A stretch of 64,000 nt of DNA from assembly GCA_030278955.1 (NCBI GenBank), contig JAOANR010000001.1:42496890-42560889 (forward strand). Reading direction: 5' to 3'. Made by a program: the position numbers and the translations under genes. The stretch is from Hygrophila difformis. Taxonomy: Eukaryota > Streptophyta > Magnoliopsida > Lamiales > Acanthaceae. Shown one piece after another: positions 25,155-35,692 of the stretch (positions are counted from its first letter, which is position 1; each line of letters opens with the position of its first letter). A model generated the notes under the pieces. That model was not told where the DNA came from. It saw nothing but the letters and a program-made list of their open reading frames with translations, and searched no databases.

Positions 25155-25172
25155 TCCCCGGCAACGGCGCCA
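25155..25172 (-). promoter_or_regulatory. Primer-binding site of element C (tRNA-Asp)
   Basis: The plus strand reads TCCCCGGCAACGGCGCCA directly against the LTR TG at 25173. This equals the 3' end of plant tRNA-Asp(GUC) including CCA, so the sense RNA is complementary to it. tRNA-Asp priming is typical of Athila elements. Confidence 0.93.
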
Positions 25173-28022
25173 TGAAACTTTTGACAATTTCCGTCCCACG
25201 AGCTTCTTCTAAAATATACCAGGTTAGATTTATTAAATGAAAAGCGTTATGATTCACGGGAAAGGGTTTAGGGATACATCAAGATTATTAGTCTTTTTAT
25301 TACTCAAGTATGGTGCGTTGGTTTCAAATGGCACTGTGGTCCTCTCTGTCATGGAATGTTGACAAATCTCATGGCATAGCCGGGATAGGTTGACCTTCAG
25401 CCTGTCACACTGAGGATCCCCGGCAGATATGCCATGATACTTCTCATTAATTCTTGCCATAAGAGTTCCTGCCATGAAACTTTTTGACAGATTCCCACTA
25501 CATGAGTATTTTCCGAAAAATCATGATCCTGGTTTAGGTTTTATTTAATGAAACCAATTTATGATGGCGGTGTTGTGATTAGGGATATATTTATACGTAG
25601 CCATGTTTTTATTGCTCGTGTTTAAGAAACTGTGCCCCTGAAAGCGCACGGTGTCAAAAATTGCAGTAATTTATAGTAAGACCGGATCGTTCACTGGAGG
25701 ATGTGCGATAGAAGCAGGTCCCACGTCGTTTTACTAGATTTTCCATTCGTATTGCTCAATAGGTTTGAAAGATAATTAGTTCCTACTAACATGAATTTAA
25801 ACTAGATCTCGAAAGCAGTTAAATTAATCTACAAAGCAAATAAATCTATTCTAGAGAGCGGATAAGAATTATTCTAGGAATGCAGTAAACATTATCTACG
25901 AAAGCAGGGAAAAGGTGCATTGTGCCAACCGTGAAGCTGAATCACAATGTAGACAGAAGGGACAGGAAGAAAAGAATGAAAATTGGACAAGATTGAGATA
26001 AAGCAATATTAAACTTCCATTTTTATACACAGATCTTTGTTTGGGATAATTCTATCAGATAGCTAATTCTCATGCTCTCAATAAGGCTTTCCTTTTAACA
26101 GACAGGTACTTGCAATATGAGTTTACATGTTCTTAAGACCGCAAATTCTAAGATACCACAGATTCGTAACACCCGACACATCATTTATTGAAATGCCAAG
26201 TACCACTATCATTCTCCCATGTCACACCCAAAGATTTGAATTCAGCCCTAAACTATCCCTTAACTGTCAATCCTAGTAGCAGTTACACAACTCTCAATAC
26301 AACCGAGTGACCTCTAATGAAAGCGGTTAAAAGAAAGCGGTAAAGAAAGCATTTAAACCTATCACTCGGAGGTTTTGAAAATCTGACCCTGGTAGTAAAA
26401 GACAGCTCCCCATCAGGATGAAGGAGTATGGATCAAGAATTCCCGGCTCTCAGTGAACCACTAGTGTGTTCACTTCCTTCCGGGTGATTATGAGACACAA
26501 ACTAATGAAACGAACTAATAAATTAGTTCGTTCCGGATGCACTCACTCAGGACTCAAAAGTAGGCTTTGGCAGAAGAGGATAGCAGTTGAAAGAAAACTC
26601 AACCCTATCTTGGAAAATAACCAAGGCCTGGATGATGTTCCTCTAAGATTATTTACTACACTGTATTTGAATCCAAGTGGACCCCATCTCGGTGTAGGAC
26701 TTAATCTTACATTTCCATCAACCAGCAATTTTGGAAAATAATGGATTTGAAAATCATTCCCTGTCAGGTACTAGACTCTCAGTTAAAACACAGACCCTTT
26801 CAGTCTAGGCGAGACCTAATCGCTGAATCTGCTTCTAATTTCCCAAAATACAACCCTTGACAGAATATGAATTAGTCATAACTGAAGAATTTATCCCTTA
26901 CTCAGATCCGGATTTTATAAAGAGGTTTTTGTTGGAAATTTATAAAGCAATATCTGTTTAAGATCTAGACTTCTATTGTCCAAGGGACCCAAAATAAGTA
27001 CAGACCACAACAGTATATAATATTATCATGCATAAAGATATATGGAAGTGTAAAATTAATTGACCCAAAATATAAATGCGGGTCTAAACAGAAGGTGAAA
27101 CACAGAATGAAGTGGTCAAGGGACCAAAGTAATGGCAGAATAATCAGGTGGACTGTAAACATCTACTGTCCAATTTCCCAATCACTCGGATGGAGCGAAT
27201 TTAGACAGCTTAGACCCTATAATGGTGGTGTCAACACCAGTTGGGCCTCCACTGTCTGTGAATTCGGATAAAAACCTACATGCTTCCCTTCTATAATGAT
27301 CATCAGTTGGCATTGACTGATGCCAACTGACTCCCAGTACGGATGGGGATTCAGGTTTGGAAATTAAGATAATAAAAATAAAACTGTATCTGGATGGGAG
27401 TCAGCCGAGCAGCTATTATAACCCCGGATGGGCGAACCGCCAAGGCTTCCACTGACAGCTATCCAGACCATGCAAAATAACAATTAGTAACTAATACCCA
27501 GAATACGAGCTAGTTATCCATGAGGGAGTACCCGCCAACATTAGTCTGATGTATTCTTTACTAATGGTTCCACACAACACACAAAGACAAAATAAATAAG
27601 AAACAAAAAAAGATCCCTTATATGAGAGACATTGGTTTCTCATGCAAGGTTGTGGATTGGGTCCACAATTGATGGTCTTAAATAATCCTTCCTACCATAA
27701 TTAATTACAGTCCAGATTATCTGTTTAAGCCATCGAGATTTTGTTTATACAAGAATGTTTTAATGGCAATTGAACAAAGGTCCTTTAGTCATGATGATTA
27801 TTGAAGTTTGATTATTGCTAATCTCAATCTTTAATCATTAATGAGTCAAGGGTTCAATCAGTTAAGTGATGCAAATGGAGAATCAAAATTTGGGCAGCAT
27901 AACACCCTATATTGCAATTCCAGAATGTTACATCCTAACCCGTGGGGCTATGATGTGAGTGTTGCAACATAAAATAGGGAGAGAATGAAGTTTGTTTGAG
28001 ATTAAATAGAGGGAGAGGAACC

Positions 28023-28582
28023 CTTGTCGCGATATCATAAATTTTGTCGCGGACCGAGATCCGCGACATGGACATCCCGACAAGTTTTTAGAATTTTTGG
28101 CAGCATAACGCCTCTTTGTCGCTATGCAAGATTTTGTCGCGGAACGTGGTTCCGCGACAAGGGTGACATCGCGACAAAGTGTTTTCAGAAAATTCCTAAA
28201 GCATTTGAACCCTTGTCGCTATGCATGGAAATTTTGTCGCGGAACGTGGTTCCGCGACAAGGTGTTCCGCGACAAGGTGTTCAAAGATCAAGGAACATGG
28301 CATAATTTTTCTGTCTCAGAATGGGATTTTGTCGCGGAACGTGGCTCCGCGACAAGATGATTCCGCGACAAAAAGCCATGAAGACAAAATGCAAGAGTTT
28401 GGCTCCTTTGTCGCTATGCATGGACAGTTTTGTCGCGGAACGTGGCTCCGCGACAAGGTATTCCGCGACAAAAGGGTTTTAAATTATGGAGACAAGTGTC
28501 TTGAAACACCTTGGTCGCGTAACAGCCATTTTGTCGCGGAACGTGGTTCCGCGCCAGAAGGCGGTTGGCGACCAAGGTGGTT
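28023..28582. repeat. GTCGCGGAAC palindrome cluster, leader side of 5' LTR C
   Basis: The same six-unit array as 12822-13380, nearly identical. One visible change is GGCGACCAAGG here against GGCGCCCAAGG in the other LTR. Confidence 0.85.
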
Positions 28583-29217
28583 CAGGACAAAAGTCAGAAA
28601 AAGCAGAAATGAACAGTGGCATGCAAACAGCGTGATCTCACCCTATTTCAGATCAAAAAGCTATTCTAAGCTAAAAATAAGCAAGAAACATTCAAAATAA
28701 AGAAGAACATGCTTAAACAAAAAAAAATAACAAGGATGGGCAGAATATTAAAATAAAGCAGGAGTCCTAATCTAGGGTTTGATCACACATCCACACAACA
28801 TTATCCATAATATGCCAACAGTAAACATAAAAATAACAAAATGGGGGTCAAATGACCCCAAAATGAAAAAGAAAGCATAAATCCATGGGGTGTGAGACCC
28901 ATTTCATGATTTGGGACACAAATGATGAATGTTTTCCCATATTATTGAAGAGGTATTGTTAATACCCATGATTTGGGTATTACAAACCCTAAAACAAGAG
29001 TTTAGAAACCAAAACATAGTATAAAAATGGCTATCTAAGCAACTGTGAACAGTAAAAACACTAAACTAAGCTAAACTAAGAGCAAAAATTAAATAATACA
29101 TGAAAATAAACCTAAACTACTCTACCTAAGGAAAAACTCCTAAGCTTGCCTGCAAGAGCTCTACAACAATTTCAATCTCTACTGGCCAACCAACCCTTAG
29201 CTCATGGGAGACACCTC

Positions 29218-29226
29218 ATATTTATA
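29218..29226 (-). promoter_or_regulatory. Core promoter of element C (5' LTR)
   Basis: The sense TATAAATAT box has site II (AGCCCATGGGCC) and telo-box-like AACCCTAA just upstream (29232-29276). The leader to gag would be about 4.2 kb including the palindrome array, unless spliced. Confidence 0.75.
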
Positions 29227-29319
29227 GAAGTGTAACCCTAAGCCCATGGGCCTTGATTCTAGCCCATTGTGTCTTAAGACATCACACACATCACAGCTTT
29301 GTCTCGGAGCATCAAGTTG

Positions 29320-29541
29320 GTCGCGGAACACACTGCATGTGGCAAGGCTTCTCGACTGGGTCTTGTGTCTCTATTTGTGCATCTTGGTCGCGGAACATGC
29401 CTTTGTCGCGGAGCATGCCATCGCGACAAAGGTCATCGCGCCAAGGGGCTTGGCTGGTCTCCTCTTCATTTGGGCCACTTGGTCGCGGAACATGTCTTTG
29501 TCGCGGAGCACTGCATCGCGCCAAGGGGCTTCCGCGACAAA
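29320..29541. promoter_or_regulatory. Palindrome cluster upstream of the 5' LTR C TATA box
   Basis: The same sites as 14120-14340. They end about 95 bp upstream of the TATA box in the sense direction. Confidence 0.75.
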
Positions 29542-29846
29542 GGTCTTCCTGGGCCTGCTGGATTGGGCCAGATGGGCCGAAAATATTCTTTTTGTGAGCT
29601 TTTCTATCTTTTTCCCATCTTTTTGTTTCCTTTTCTTTTTCTCATGTTTTTGGATTTTTCTAACATAAATATGTAATAAAATTACATATTTATGTCTTTT
29701 TCACACCAGCTTATTATTTTTACAATTATGCATAAATTAGTCCAATTCGACTGCTTTCTTACTTAATGTAAGACCGGAATGCGATCAAATGCCCGTTTAA
29801 GACACGGAAATGGATTGAAAATAATGGTCATTTTTGGCCATTATCA

Positions 29847-30373
29847 CAGGGAGTGCCTGCTGAGCATCATAGACTCTAGCATTTCGAATTTCATTAAGTT
29901 TGCAGCAATATTTGGTGAGTCGCTTCACATATTTTGGTAGTGGTTGAGGATCAAAGTAATCTAACTCCAACCCTGTCTGATCTTTTGGATTGATAATTCT
30001 GTAGCACTCCTGATTCCACTCAGCCATGCACTTCCTTTCCCTTTCCAAAAGTCTTTCCAGTCTGATTTCATTAGGCAGATGCCTATCATTGATCAGAATT
30101 ATCATTTGATCATCCCAAAATCTATTCATCTTATTCCAGAATGCTTCTTCTAAATCAATCCTCAATGATTCATTTTCCTTATCTGGTATATGTTGAAGCA
30201 TAAATGGATTGATATAAAAGTCTGGAGGTGAAATTTGCATTGCTGTCCATCCACCACTTCTCCGAATAGTTTCTACCATGTTAACCGTTCTCGTCTTTAC
30301 CAAAAATGATTTCTCTTTCTTATCCGATTCTATATTTCGAGCTTGAAGTTCTTCATAGGTCATCTTATGAATC
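29847..30373 (-). pseudogene. Env-position gene of element A, N-terminal part (5' side of element C)
   Basis: Acceptor-like TTTCTTAAG|G puts the exon start at 30373; the first ATG is at 30363 in the same frame. About 170 codons remain before element C interrupts. The protein begins MTYEELQARNIE, is Arg/Lys/Glu rich, and has no signal peptide or membrane helix. Two intercistronic hairpins lie 41 and 140 nt upstream of the acceptor. The acceptor phase (one base completing a codon) matches the F-box acceptors upstream in element A, so splicing from an upstream leader exon is possible. The last residues before 29847 run into the LTR of C and are not native. Confidence 0.7.
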
Positions 30374-30413
30374 CTTAAGAAATAAGAACAACTGGTAAAT
30401 TAGTGTCACCATA

Positions 30414-30442
30414 CTCACATTTAGAGCTTGACTCTAAATGTG
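30414..30442. repeat. Intercistronic hairpin, element A copy 2
   Basis: Arms CTCACATTTAGAG and CTCTAAATGTG (last pairs interrupted by TGCAG) lie 41 nt upstream of the env-position acceptor. The sense 3' side is GAGTATGGTGAC, like the PPT/LTR junction of element A (GAGGATGGTGAT). Confidence 0.75.
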
Positions 30443-30512
30443 CAGATGATAAAAAAAACATAATACCAGATTTCCTTTTTATATTCATCATTCTATTCAT
30501 GATATCACCATA

Positions 30513-30541
30513 CTCACATTTAGAGATTTGCTCTAAATGTG
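30513..30541. repeat. Intercistronic hairpin, element A copy 1
   Basis: Arms CTCACATTTAGAG (30513-30525) and CTCTAAATGTGA (30531-30541 onward) enclose a 5-nt loop. The sense 3' side is GAGTATGGTGAT. It is in tandem with the copy at 30414, with 70 nt between. Confidence 0.8.
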
Positions 30542-30694
30542 AAGATTTCAATGCTAACTGAGTCTAATTTAATCAGAAAATAGCAGGAAATTCGAATTCA
30601 AAACATCATTAATCAAAAGCAAAACATATAATCCATCAGATTCAAAATATGGAACTACAAAGCATAGTGTTTCTTATGACATTCAACCTATCAA

Positions 30695-31442
30695 TTACAA
30701 ATGAGGAGGTGTCTCTGCCTCAATTCCAAATCTGAGAAACAGATTACAATGCTCAGAGACTAAGCACCTCATACAGTAAATTGACACGACTCCATAGGTA
30801 TTCCTTGAAGGACCATGATTGTTATCATAATAGCTCCTAAGGTCACAAAGTCTCTTCTTGGGTTGTCCTTGAAAGGGTGAGATAAATTCCTCATAACTCG
30901 ATAACCACCCTCTGACTTGAAGTCGAAGATCCTTGAGTCTTCGTCTATTCTTGCACAGAGGAGCGAAGAGCCAAATTCCCTTCTCTTGCTCTTCCCTTTC
31001 ATCCTTACTTAAGAGCATAAGAGCTTTTACATAGATGGATGGGGGGTGATTATCAGTAATTGCAGGTTTTAAGAGTTCAAATGCTGCTTGTTCATTCTTG
31101 TCTTTAACGAACAAACACAATGCCTCATGTAACTGGTACATCCAATTTCCTGCATTTTTGCAGGTTTCAAGGAAAACGCTTTGTGTCTCTTCAAAAGTTC
31201 CCCATCCCCATGCTGTAAAGTCTTCAAGAGAAGCCTTTTTCAAGACCAAAGGATGATGAGTAGCTTTTTCGAGCTCTTTGCAGACTAGTTTACAATTAAA
31301 GACAGTCTCAAGGTGGTCAAATGCCAATCTTGATAAAATGTTTCCAAGAATCTCATAAGGAAGATCTGTGATCTGAGTTTCCCCCGATCCAGATTTCTTT
31401 ATTGAAGTCCTTGGTTGCTTTGATGAAGTTCCAATTTCATAG
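30695..31442 (-). CDS. F-box unit 5 of element A (3' exon only)
   Basis: The exon starts after acceptor TTATTCAG at 31442 and runs to the stop at 30695, giving 248 aa plus whatever first exon is used. I find no ATG-plus-donor exon between units 4 and 5; the only in-frame ATG before the F-box is in intron-like sequence. F-box: TQITDLPYEILGNILSRLAFDHLETVFNCKLVCKEL. The middle carries AGNWMYQLHEALCLFVKDKN, ELLKPAITDNHPPSIYVKALMLLS. The C-terminus has GQPKKRLC, a His, and YCMRC. Likely an SCF substrate receptor of the At1g67623-like type; substrate unknown. The acceptor phase fits the short first exons at 35295 or 33462. It may be an alternative last exon, or a unit that lost its first exon. Confidence 0.7.
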
Positions 31443-31602
31443 CTGAATAAGGTTAAAAACAAAAATAGAATTAAAAGCTAGAGAATGCAATTCATTAATG
31501 GAAAAGGGATGTACAGTTTTGAATCATCCACATAATTCTCTGTCCCAAGACAAAAACACAAAAGATACAAGCAAAGAAACTATCAATCACTTGATTTCTA
31601 GA

Positions 31603-32356
31603 TTATTCTAATTCTAGTAGTTCTTCTTCATTCTGATCTTCTTCTCCATTGTTCCATTGCTCCCATTCAAATAATATGCCTAGTTCGCCACTTGCTCTTC
31701 TGTATTGCTTGACATAATCAAACAGTTCACAGGGAATACACTCCATCCTTTCATTAAAAGGTAATTGCTGTCGCTCTTGGATAGAGTGATTCTTACAAAA
31801 ACTCCTTTCCTCTTGATCAAGGAATGGGTTTGGGAACTTTTCACCATAAAGGAGCCAGTGGAGAACACTCATTTTTAAGAATAGAAGTTCAAAAGGATCT
31901 TGAGTCACAGATTTGATCAATTGAATTCCTTCCTCATCCAGCTGCGGATCTTGTTTGGAAAGCAGTAGAAAGGATCTTATGAAAGTGGTTGGTTTGTGTT
32001 TATCATCTAATCCGGGCTTAAGAATTTCATAAGCTTTTTCCTCATTTTTATCCTCGACAAAGGCTATCAATGCAGGCACAATATTAAACATATAATTGCC
32101 TGCATCCTGACATCTTTTAATGAATCTGACTTGGTTACTTGGGTAAGCATCTCCTCTCCAAATAGCACAAGTTTCCAAATTAGCTCTCTTTAGAGCTAAC
32201 GATGATCTGCTTGCTGAGAGGAATTGCTTAGAAGTTTCGGACGCTCTAAAAAGTGCCTTTATGCTTTCCATTCCTAGTCTTGACAGAATGTCTCCCAGTA
32301 ACTCAATTGGTAAATCAAGTATTTGAGTTTCCAAGAGTTGAGGGTTTTCGACATTT
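31603..32356 (-). CDS. F-box unit 4 of element A (3' exon only)
   Basis: A strong acceptor CTTTTCTTTTCAG ends at 32357; 250 aa follow to the stop at 31603. An internal ATG (32334) directly precedes the F-box, so translation from an unspliced RNA is also possible. F-box: TQILDLPIELLGDILSRLGMESIKALFRASETSKQF. The middle has AGNYMFNIVPALIAFVEDKNEEKAYEILKPGLDDKHKPT. The C-terminus has DQEERSFCKNH and MECIPCELFDYV, then an acidic tail. Closest within the window to unit 2 by shared stretches. No private promoter or first exon is visible in the 194 bp separating it from unit 3. Confidence 0.72.
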
Positions 32357-32550
32357 CTGAAAAGAAAAGGAGAAAAAAAAACACAGAATTAAGAGTTAAA
32401 CTCAACATTTATGCAGTAATGAGATTAGATTTTATTATCAAATTTAGGCTGCATTACATTGTACAAAAGATCTGATCTAGTGACAGTTTCAAAGTCAAAA
32501 ATTAGAAGACATGTCACATGCATCAATCTCTTTCTCCCTTGTCCAAAAGC

Positions 32551-33462
32551 TTATTCATTAATGCTATAATTGTCATAGTTCTCCCCTGCTGCCATCCTAA
32601 AATCAGCTATGGCTCTTTTCGTGTCACAGCAGAGATAGCAGACCTGATCGGCTGTATAGTATGATGGCCTATGGAAGGTTTCCTGATCATGAACTTCTAT
32701 AACACAGAATTCCCTATTTTTCTGCCCTAAAAATGGATTCGGGACATATTCCCATTCTGAAATTAGGGTGAGAAGATTATATCTAAACTCATAACTGTTT
32801 AATCTATCACTTAAGATTGGATTAATTAAGCGAAGTCCAGCATCTATCTCTTCTCTAGAACTTTTACTTAAACAGCATAAAGCTTTAAAATATTGAGAAA
32901 TCTTGAAGTTATCTTCTATTCCTTCATCCAGGATCTGAAATGCCTTGAATCCTTTCCCTTGTGTAAACAGTTCCAAAGCCTTGGGTAAGTTCAGAATATG
33001 ATTCTTAGCCTCTCTACAGGCATGTAGAAACTTGATTTTACCAGTGGATTCATTAGAGATTCTTTTAAAGGCCGGATCCTCTACATTAAATCTCCGGAGA
33101 ACAATAGGATATTCTGAGACTATTGTAAATGTTGAACAGATTTGTTTGCACTTGAGCAGATCTTCAAAGCTGCTCTGCCCTACTCGTGACAGAATCTCCC
33201 CAAGGACATCCAATGGAAGATCAGTCAGGTGTAAAGCAGAGGACTCAGAAGGCTGCTCCTCACTGTTATTTAATCGAATTTTAAAGAAGAAAGATCAGTT
33301 GAAATTATACTCCAAGTTTCAATTAGGGAAAAACGAGAGTGGATGAAAAACTTTAACCCTTGTATGAGTAAAAACATTATAATGCAGAATGTAACAACTT
33401 GAAACATCAGGAAGAAATGCGATGAAAAATGAACGGAGAGCTTACGGGTTGTTGCTCGCCAT
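32551..33462 (-). CDS. F-box unit 3 of element A (two exons)
   Basis: Exon 1 is 33462-33446 (17 nt, ATG to CC|GTAAGC). Exon 2 starts after TTAAATAACAG at 33262 and ends at 32551. The join is in frame and predicts 242 aa. F-box near residues 18-58 (LHLTDLPLDVLGEILSRVG, CKQICSTF). The middle has AKNHILNLPKALELFTQGKG, ILDEGIEDNFKISQYFKALCCLS; the C-terminus GQKNREFC, His, CYLCC. It has a private promoter (TATATAA near 33606-33615 with a site II TGGGCT beside it) and a leader of about 150 nt. It is the last unit with its own first exon, so units 4, 5 and the env-position gene could be alternative 3' exons of this transcript. SCF role is family knowledge; substrate unknown. Confidence 0.78.
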
Positions 33463-33605
33463 TAGGATTGTTCCTGAAGCTGAGTGTTTCTGAAGAAGGG
33501 TTTCGCAATAGAGGAAGAAGAAGAACTTAGAAATGGCGGTTTCTTCTCGAGAGAGAATATGAAAAGGTATGAAAATGATTTGAAAAGATAAGGAGGTTAT
33601 AGGTC

Positions 33606-33615
33606 TTATATAAAA
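33606..33615 (-). promoter_or_regulatory. TATA box of F-box unit 3
   Basis: The sense strand reads GTTTTATATAAGACC, with AATGGGCTGGCC (site II) about 10 bp upstream. A single half site AAAGCGAGG of the element A palindrome family lies further upstream near 33780. Confidence 0.65.
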
Positions 33616-34203
33616 CAATGGGCTGGCCTAGTTAAAGAATAAAGAGTAGGGTACTCAAGTATTTAGAGTGTACTCACTCATTCTAGACCTGCCACATCAG
33701 TGAGTCTGGTTATTGATTTAAAAATTGAGTTAATGGACTCAAACAACATAAATTGGATAAAATTAGATCGGTTGAAAACAAAGCGAGGGGTAATCATTGA
33801 AAAGGATTAAGACTTCTAAATTGTATATTAAGTCTGGTTAAATCTTCTTCACCAAATTCATCTTAATGCATAACAAAAATCTACCCTTAACTTATTTATT
33901 TAAAGATTACCAATTCTTCCATCTCATTTCCTGATTTTACTTCCTCTTTTAATCTGAAGAATATTCAGTGGAGTGTTTGATCTAAGTTTCCTCTGATCCA
34001 AACTCCCTTAATAACATTCTCAGTTTTAAGAGAAACTTCCAGTTTCATCTTTAATTCATGTTTGAATTGAGTAAAGAAACTGATCATACAAAATAGAAAG
34101 TAGGAGAATTGTAATACATGAAGTCCAAATGATCCAAAATACATCAGAATATCCAGGAATTACAAACATATATAATACTATAGAATTTTCTAGCTCTAAC
34201 TGC
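33616..34203 (-). other. Spacer between F-box units 2 and 3
   Basis: AT-rich, no gene seen. It includes the 3' untranslated region of unit 2 and the upstream region of unit 3. Confidence 0.6.
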
Positions 34204-35295
34204 TCAGGGGTCAATTTCCTCATCATCGGAGTCGGTCCACATAAACTCATCAGGAAACACTTCACCACAATACAGTCTAAACTGCCTCACCATGTCAAAG
34301 AATTGACAAGGGATACAGTCCATCCTGATGTGTGGTGGTAGTAAGACTCGAACCTGCAAAGTATGATCCTTACAGTAGCTCATCTCTGGTTGCCCTTGAA
34401 AAGGATTTGGGATTTTAGGAATATGGGTGAACCAATGAAAAAGATAGATTTTGATGAAAACCACTTCTAAAACATTAGAAGCTACTGTTTGGACCAACTC
34501 TAATCCTTCTTCAATCCACTTATCCTCTTGTTTTGTTAATAGGAGCATCGTTCTGAGCAGAATAGTAGGTTCATGCCCATCATCTAGTCCTGGCTTGAGG
34601 ATTTCATATACCTTCTTCTCATCTCTTTCCTCCACAAATGCCTTTAATGCAGGTTCAATGTTGAACATGAAGTTCCCTGCATTTTGACACTCTCGAATGA
34701 ATCTTTTCTGGTTGTCCGGATAAACGTCTTCTCTCCATCTCATACACGATTCCAAGTCCACTCTCTTGTATACAAGATGAGTTTTGCTTGCTTGGTAAAA
34801 TGATGGAGAGACTTCTGCTATCCTGAAGAGCTCTCTAACATTGTCTTTTCCAATTCTTGATAGAATATCCCCCAACAACTCAGTGGGTAAATGGGATATT
34901 TGAGTTGCGGTGCGCTGTGGATTCCTAGCATTTCTGTTTCCAGAAAATAATATGATAAGAATACAGGGGAATACTTTTATGATGGAACCAAAATTTTCGA
35001 AATGGAGGTTTCATTCCTAATATGAAGCTCCAAAGTCTTATATGGATAATGCATCGGTTACAAACTAAAGATTTCAGAAAAGACTCTCTGGATTAATGAG
35101 TGTAAAGAAACGGCTCTTAGTTATGAGGAATCTTAAATGATTAATGTTTCCGTTTTCTACAGCCATTCCCTGAAAAATATAGAATCATGAACCCTAGGTC
35201 TAGAAATGCAATCCGACAACAAACTTTGCAAAATAGAACTAAAAATAAAAGAAAGAAAGGATGAACGAGATTGCTTACGGATTGTTCTCGGCCAT
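34204..35295 (-). CDS. F-box unit 2 of element A (two exons)
   Basis: Exon 1 is 35295-35279 (17 nt, ATG to CC|GTAAGC), and exon 2 starts after GGAAACAG at 34933 and ends at 34204. The 345-nt intron has plant-like AT content. Joined product 248 aa. F-box: TQISHLPTELLGDILSRIGKDNVRELFRIAEVSPSF. The middle has AGNFMFNIEPALKAFVEERDEKKVYEILKPGLDDGHEPT; the C-terminus GQPEMSYCKDH, MDCIPCQFFDMV, then acidic SDDEE. The exon 1 peptide differs from unit 3 by two residues. Expected to act as an SCF substrate receptor in nucleus or cytosol; no localisation signal is evident. Confidence 0.8.
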
Positions 35296-35452
35296 TTTCT
35301 TCGTCGATAGGTTTTTCGAATGATCTTGCTTATGAGAATGGTTGAGAATGATAAAAATGGTGTATGGCGATTTCTTCTTGAATAAGAGAAGGAAATCTGA
35401 TGAAAATTTTTGAAATGACAACTGAGAGGAATGACTGCAAGGACAGAGACGC

Positions 35453-35463
35453 CTATTTTTATC
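35453..35463 (-). promoter_or_regulatory. Possible TATA box of F-box unit 2
   Basis: The sense strand reads TTAGATAAAAATAGGC, a weak TATA-like site 160 bp before the ATG at 35295. One half site GAAGCGAGG lies near 35620. Confidence 0.4.
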
Positions 35464-35692
35464 TAAGGACTGCAGGGGTCTAGATAGTAAATCTTGTCTC
35501 TGCAGGGAGTAATGATTAAGCCTAAAATAACCCTATTTTGAAAATTTTATTTAAAAAGACAGATAAAAATCTAATGTAAAGGATAAGATCAATCAAGTTG
35601 TTTCCTTTTAATAAAAATGAAGCGAGGAGTATATATATAGCAACACCAAAGGGCTTAGAATTTAGATACAAATTAAGAGATTACATAATCGA

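Larger units (their letters stand above)
9921..29846 (-). mobile_element. Element C: near-intact Athila-type retrotransposon with an F-box gene
   Basis: TG...CA ends with perfect 5-bp duplication CAGGG (9916-9920 and 29847-29851), inside the env-position gene of element A. LTRs are 4725 bp (9921-14645) and 4674 bp (25173-29846). The length difference is mainly a 44-bp and a 5-bp deletion in the right copy; base differences number about a dozen by eye. Sense order: 5' LTR, tRNA-Asp PBS, single gag-pol frame of 1985 aa without a stop, hairpin, palindrome cluster with TATA box, two-exon F-box gene with a hairpin in its intron, 1.6-kb noncoding region, PPT, 3' LTR. With an intact polyprotein and fresh LTRs it may be a recently active copy. 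Athila lineage is inferred from PBS, Gag knuckle spacing and Pol sequence. Confidence 0.95.
25173..29846 (-). repeat. 5' LTR of element C
   Basis: Paired with 9921-14645. It lacks a 44-bp piece present at about 10919-10962 in the left copy (junction at the shared AAC) and 5 bp near 26985. TATA box at 29218-29226, palindrome clusters at 28023-28582 (leader side) and 29320-29541 (upstream side). This copy would drive transcription of the element. Confidence 0.95.

Noticed and set aside
25155..25172. tRNA-Asp gene fragment
   Set aside because: Only the last 18 nt of tRNA-Asp are matched, directly against an LTR; it is a primer-binding site.
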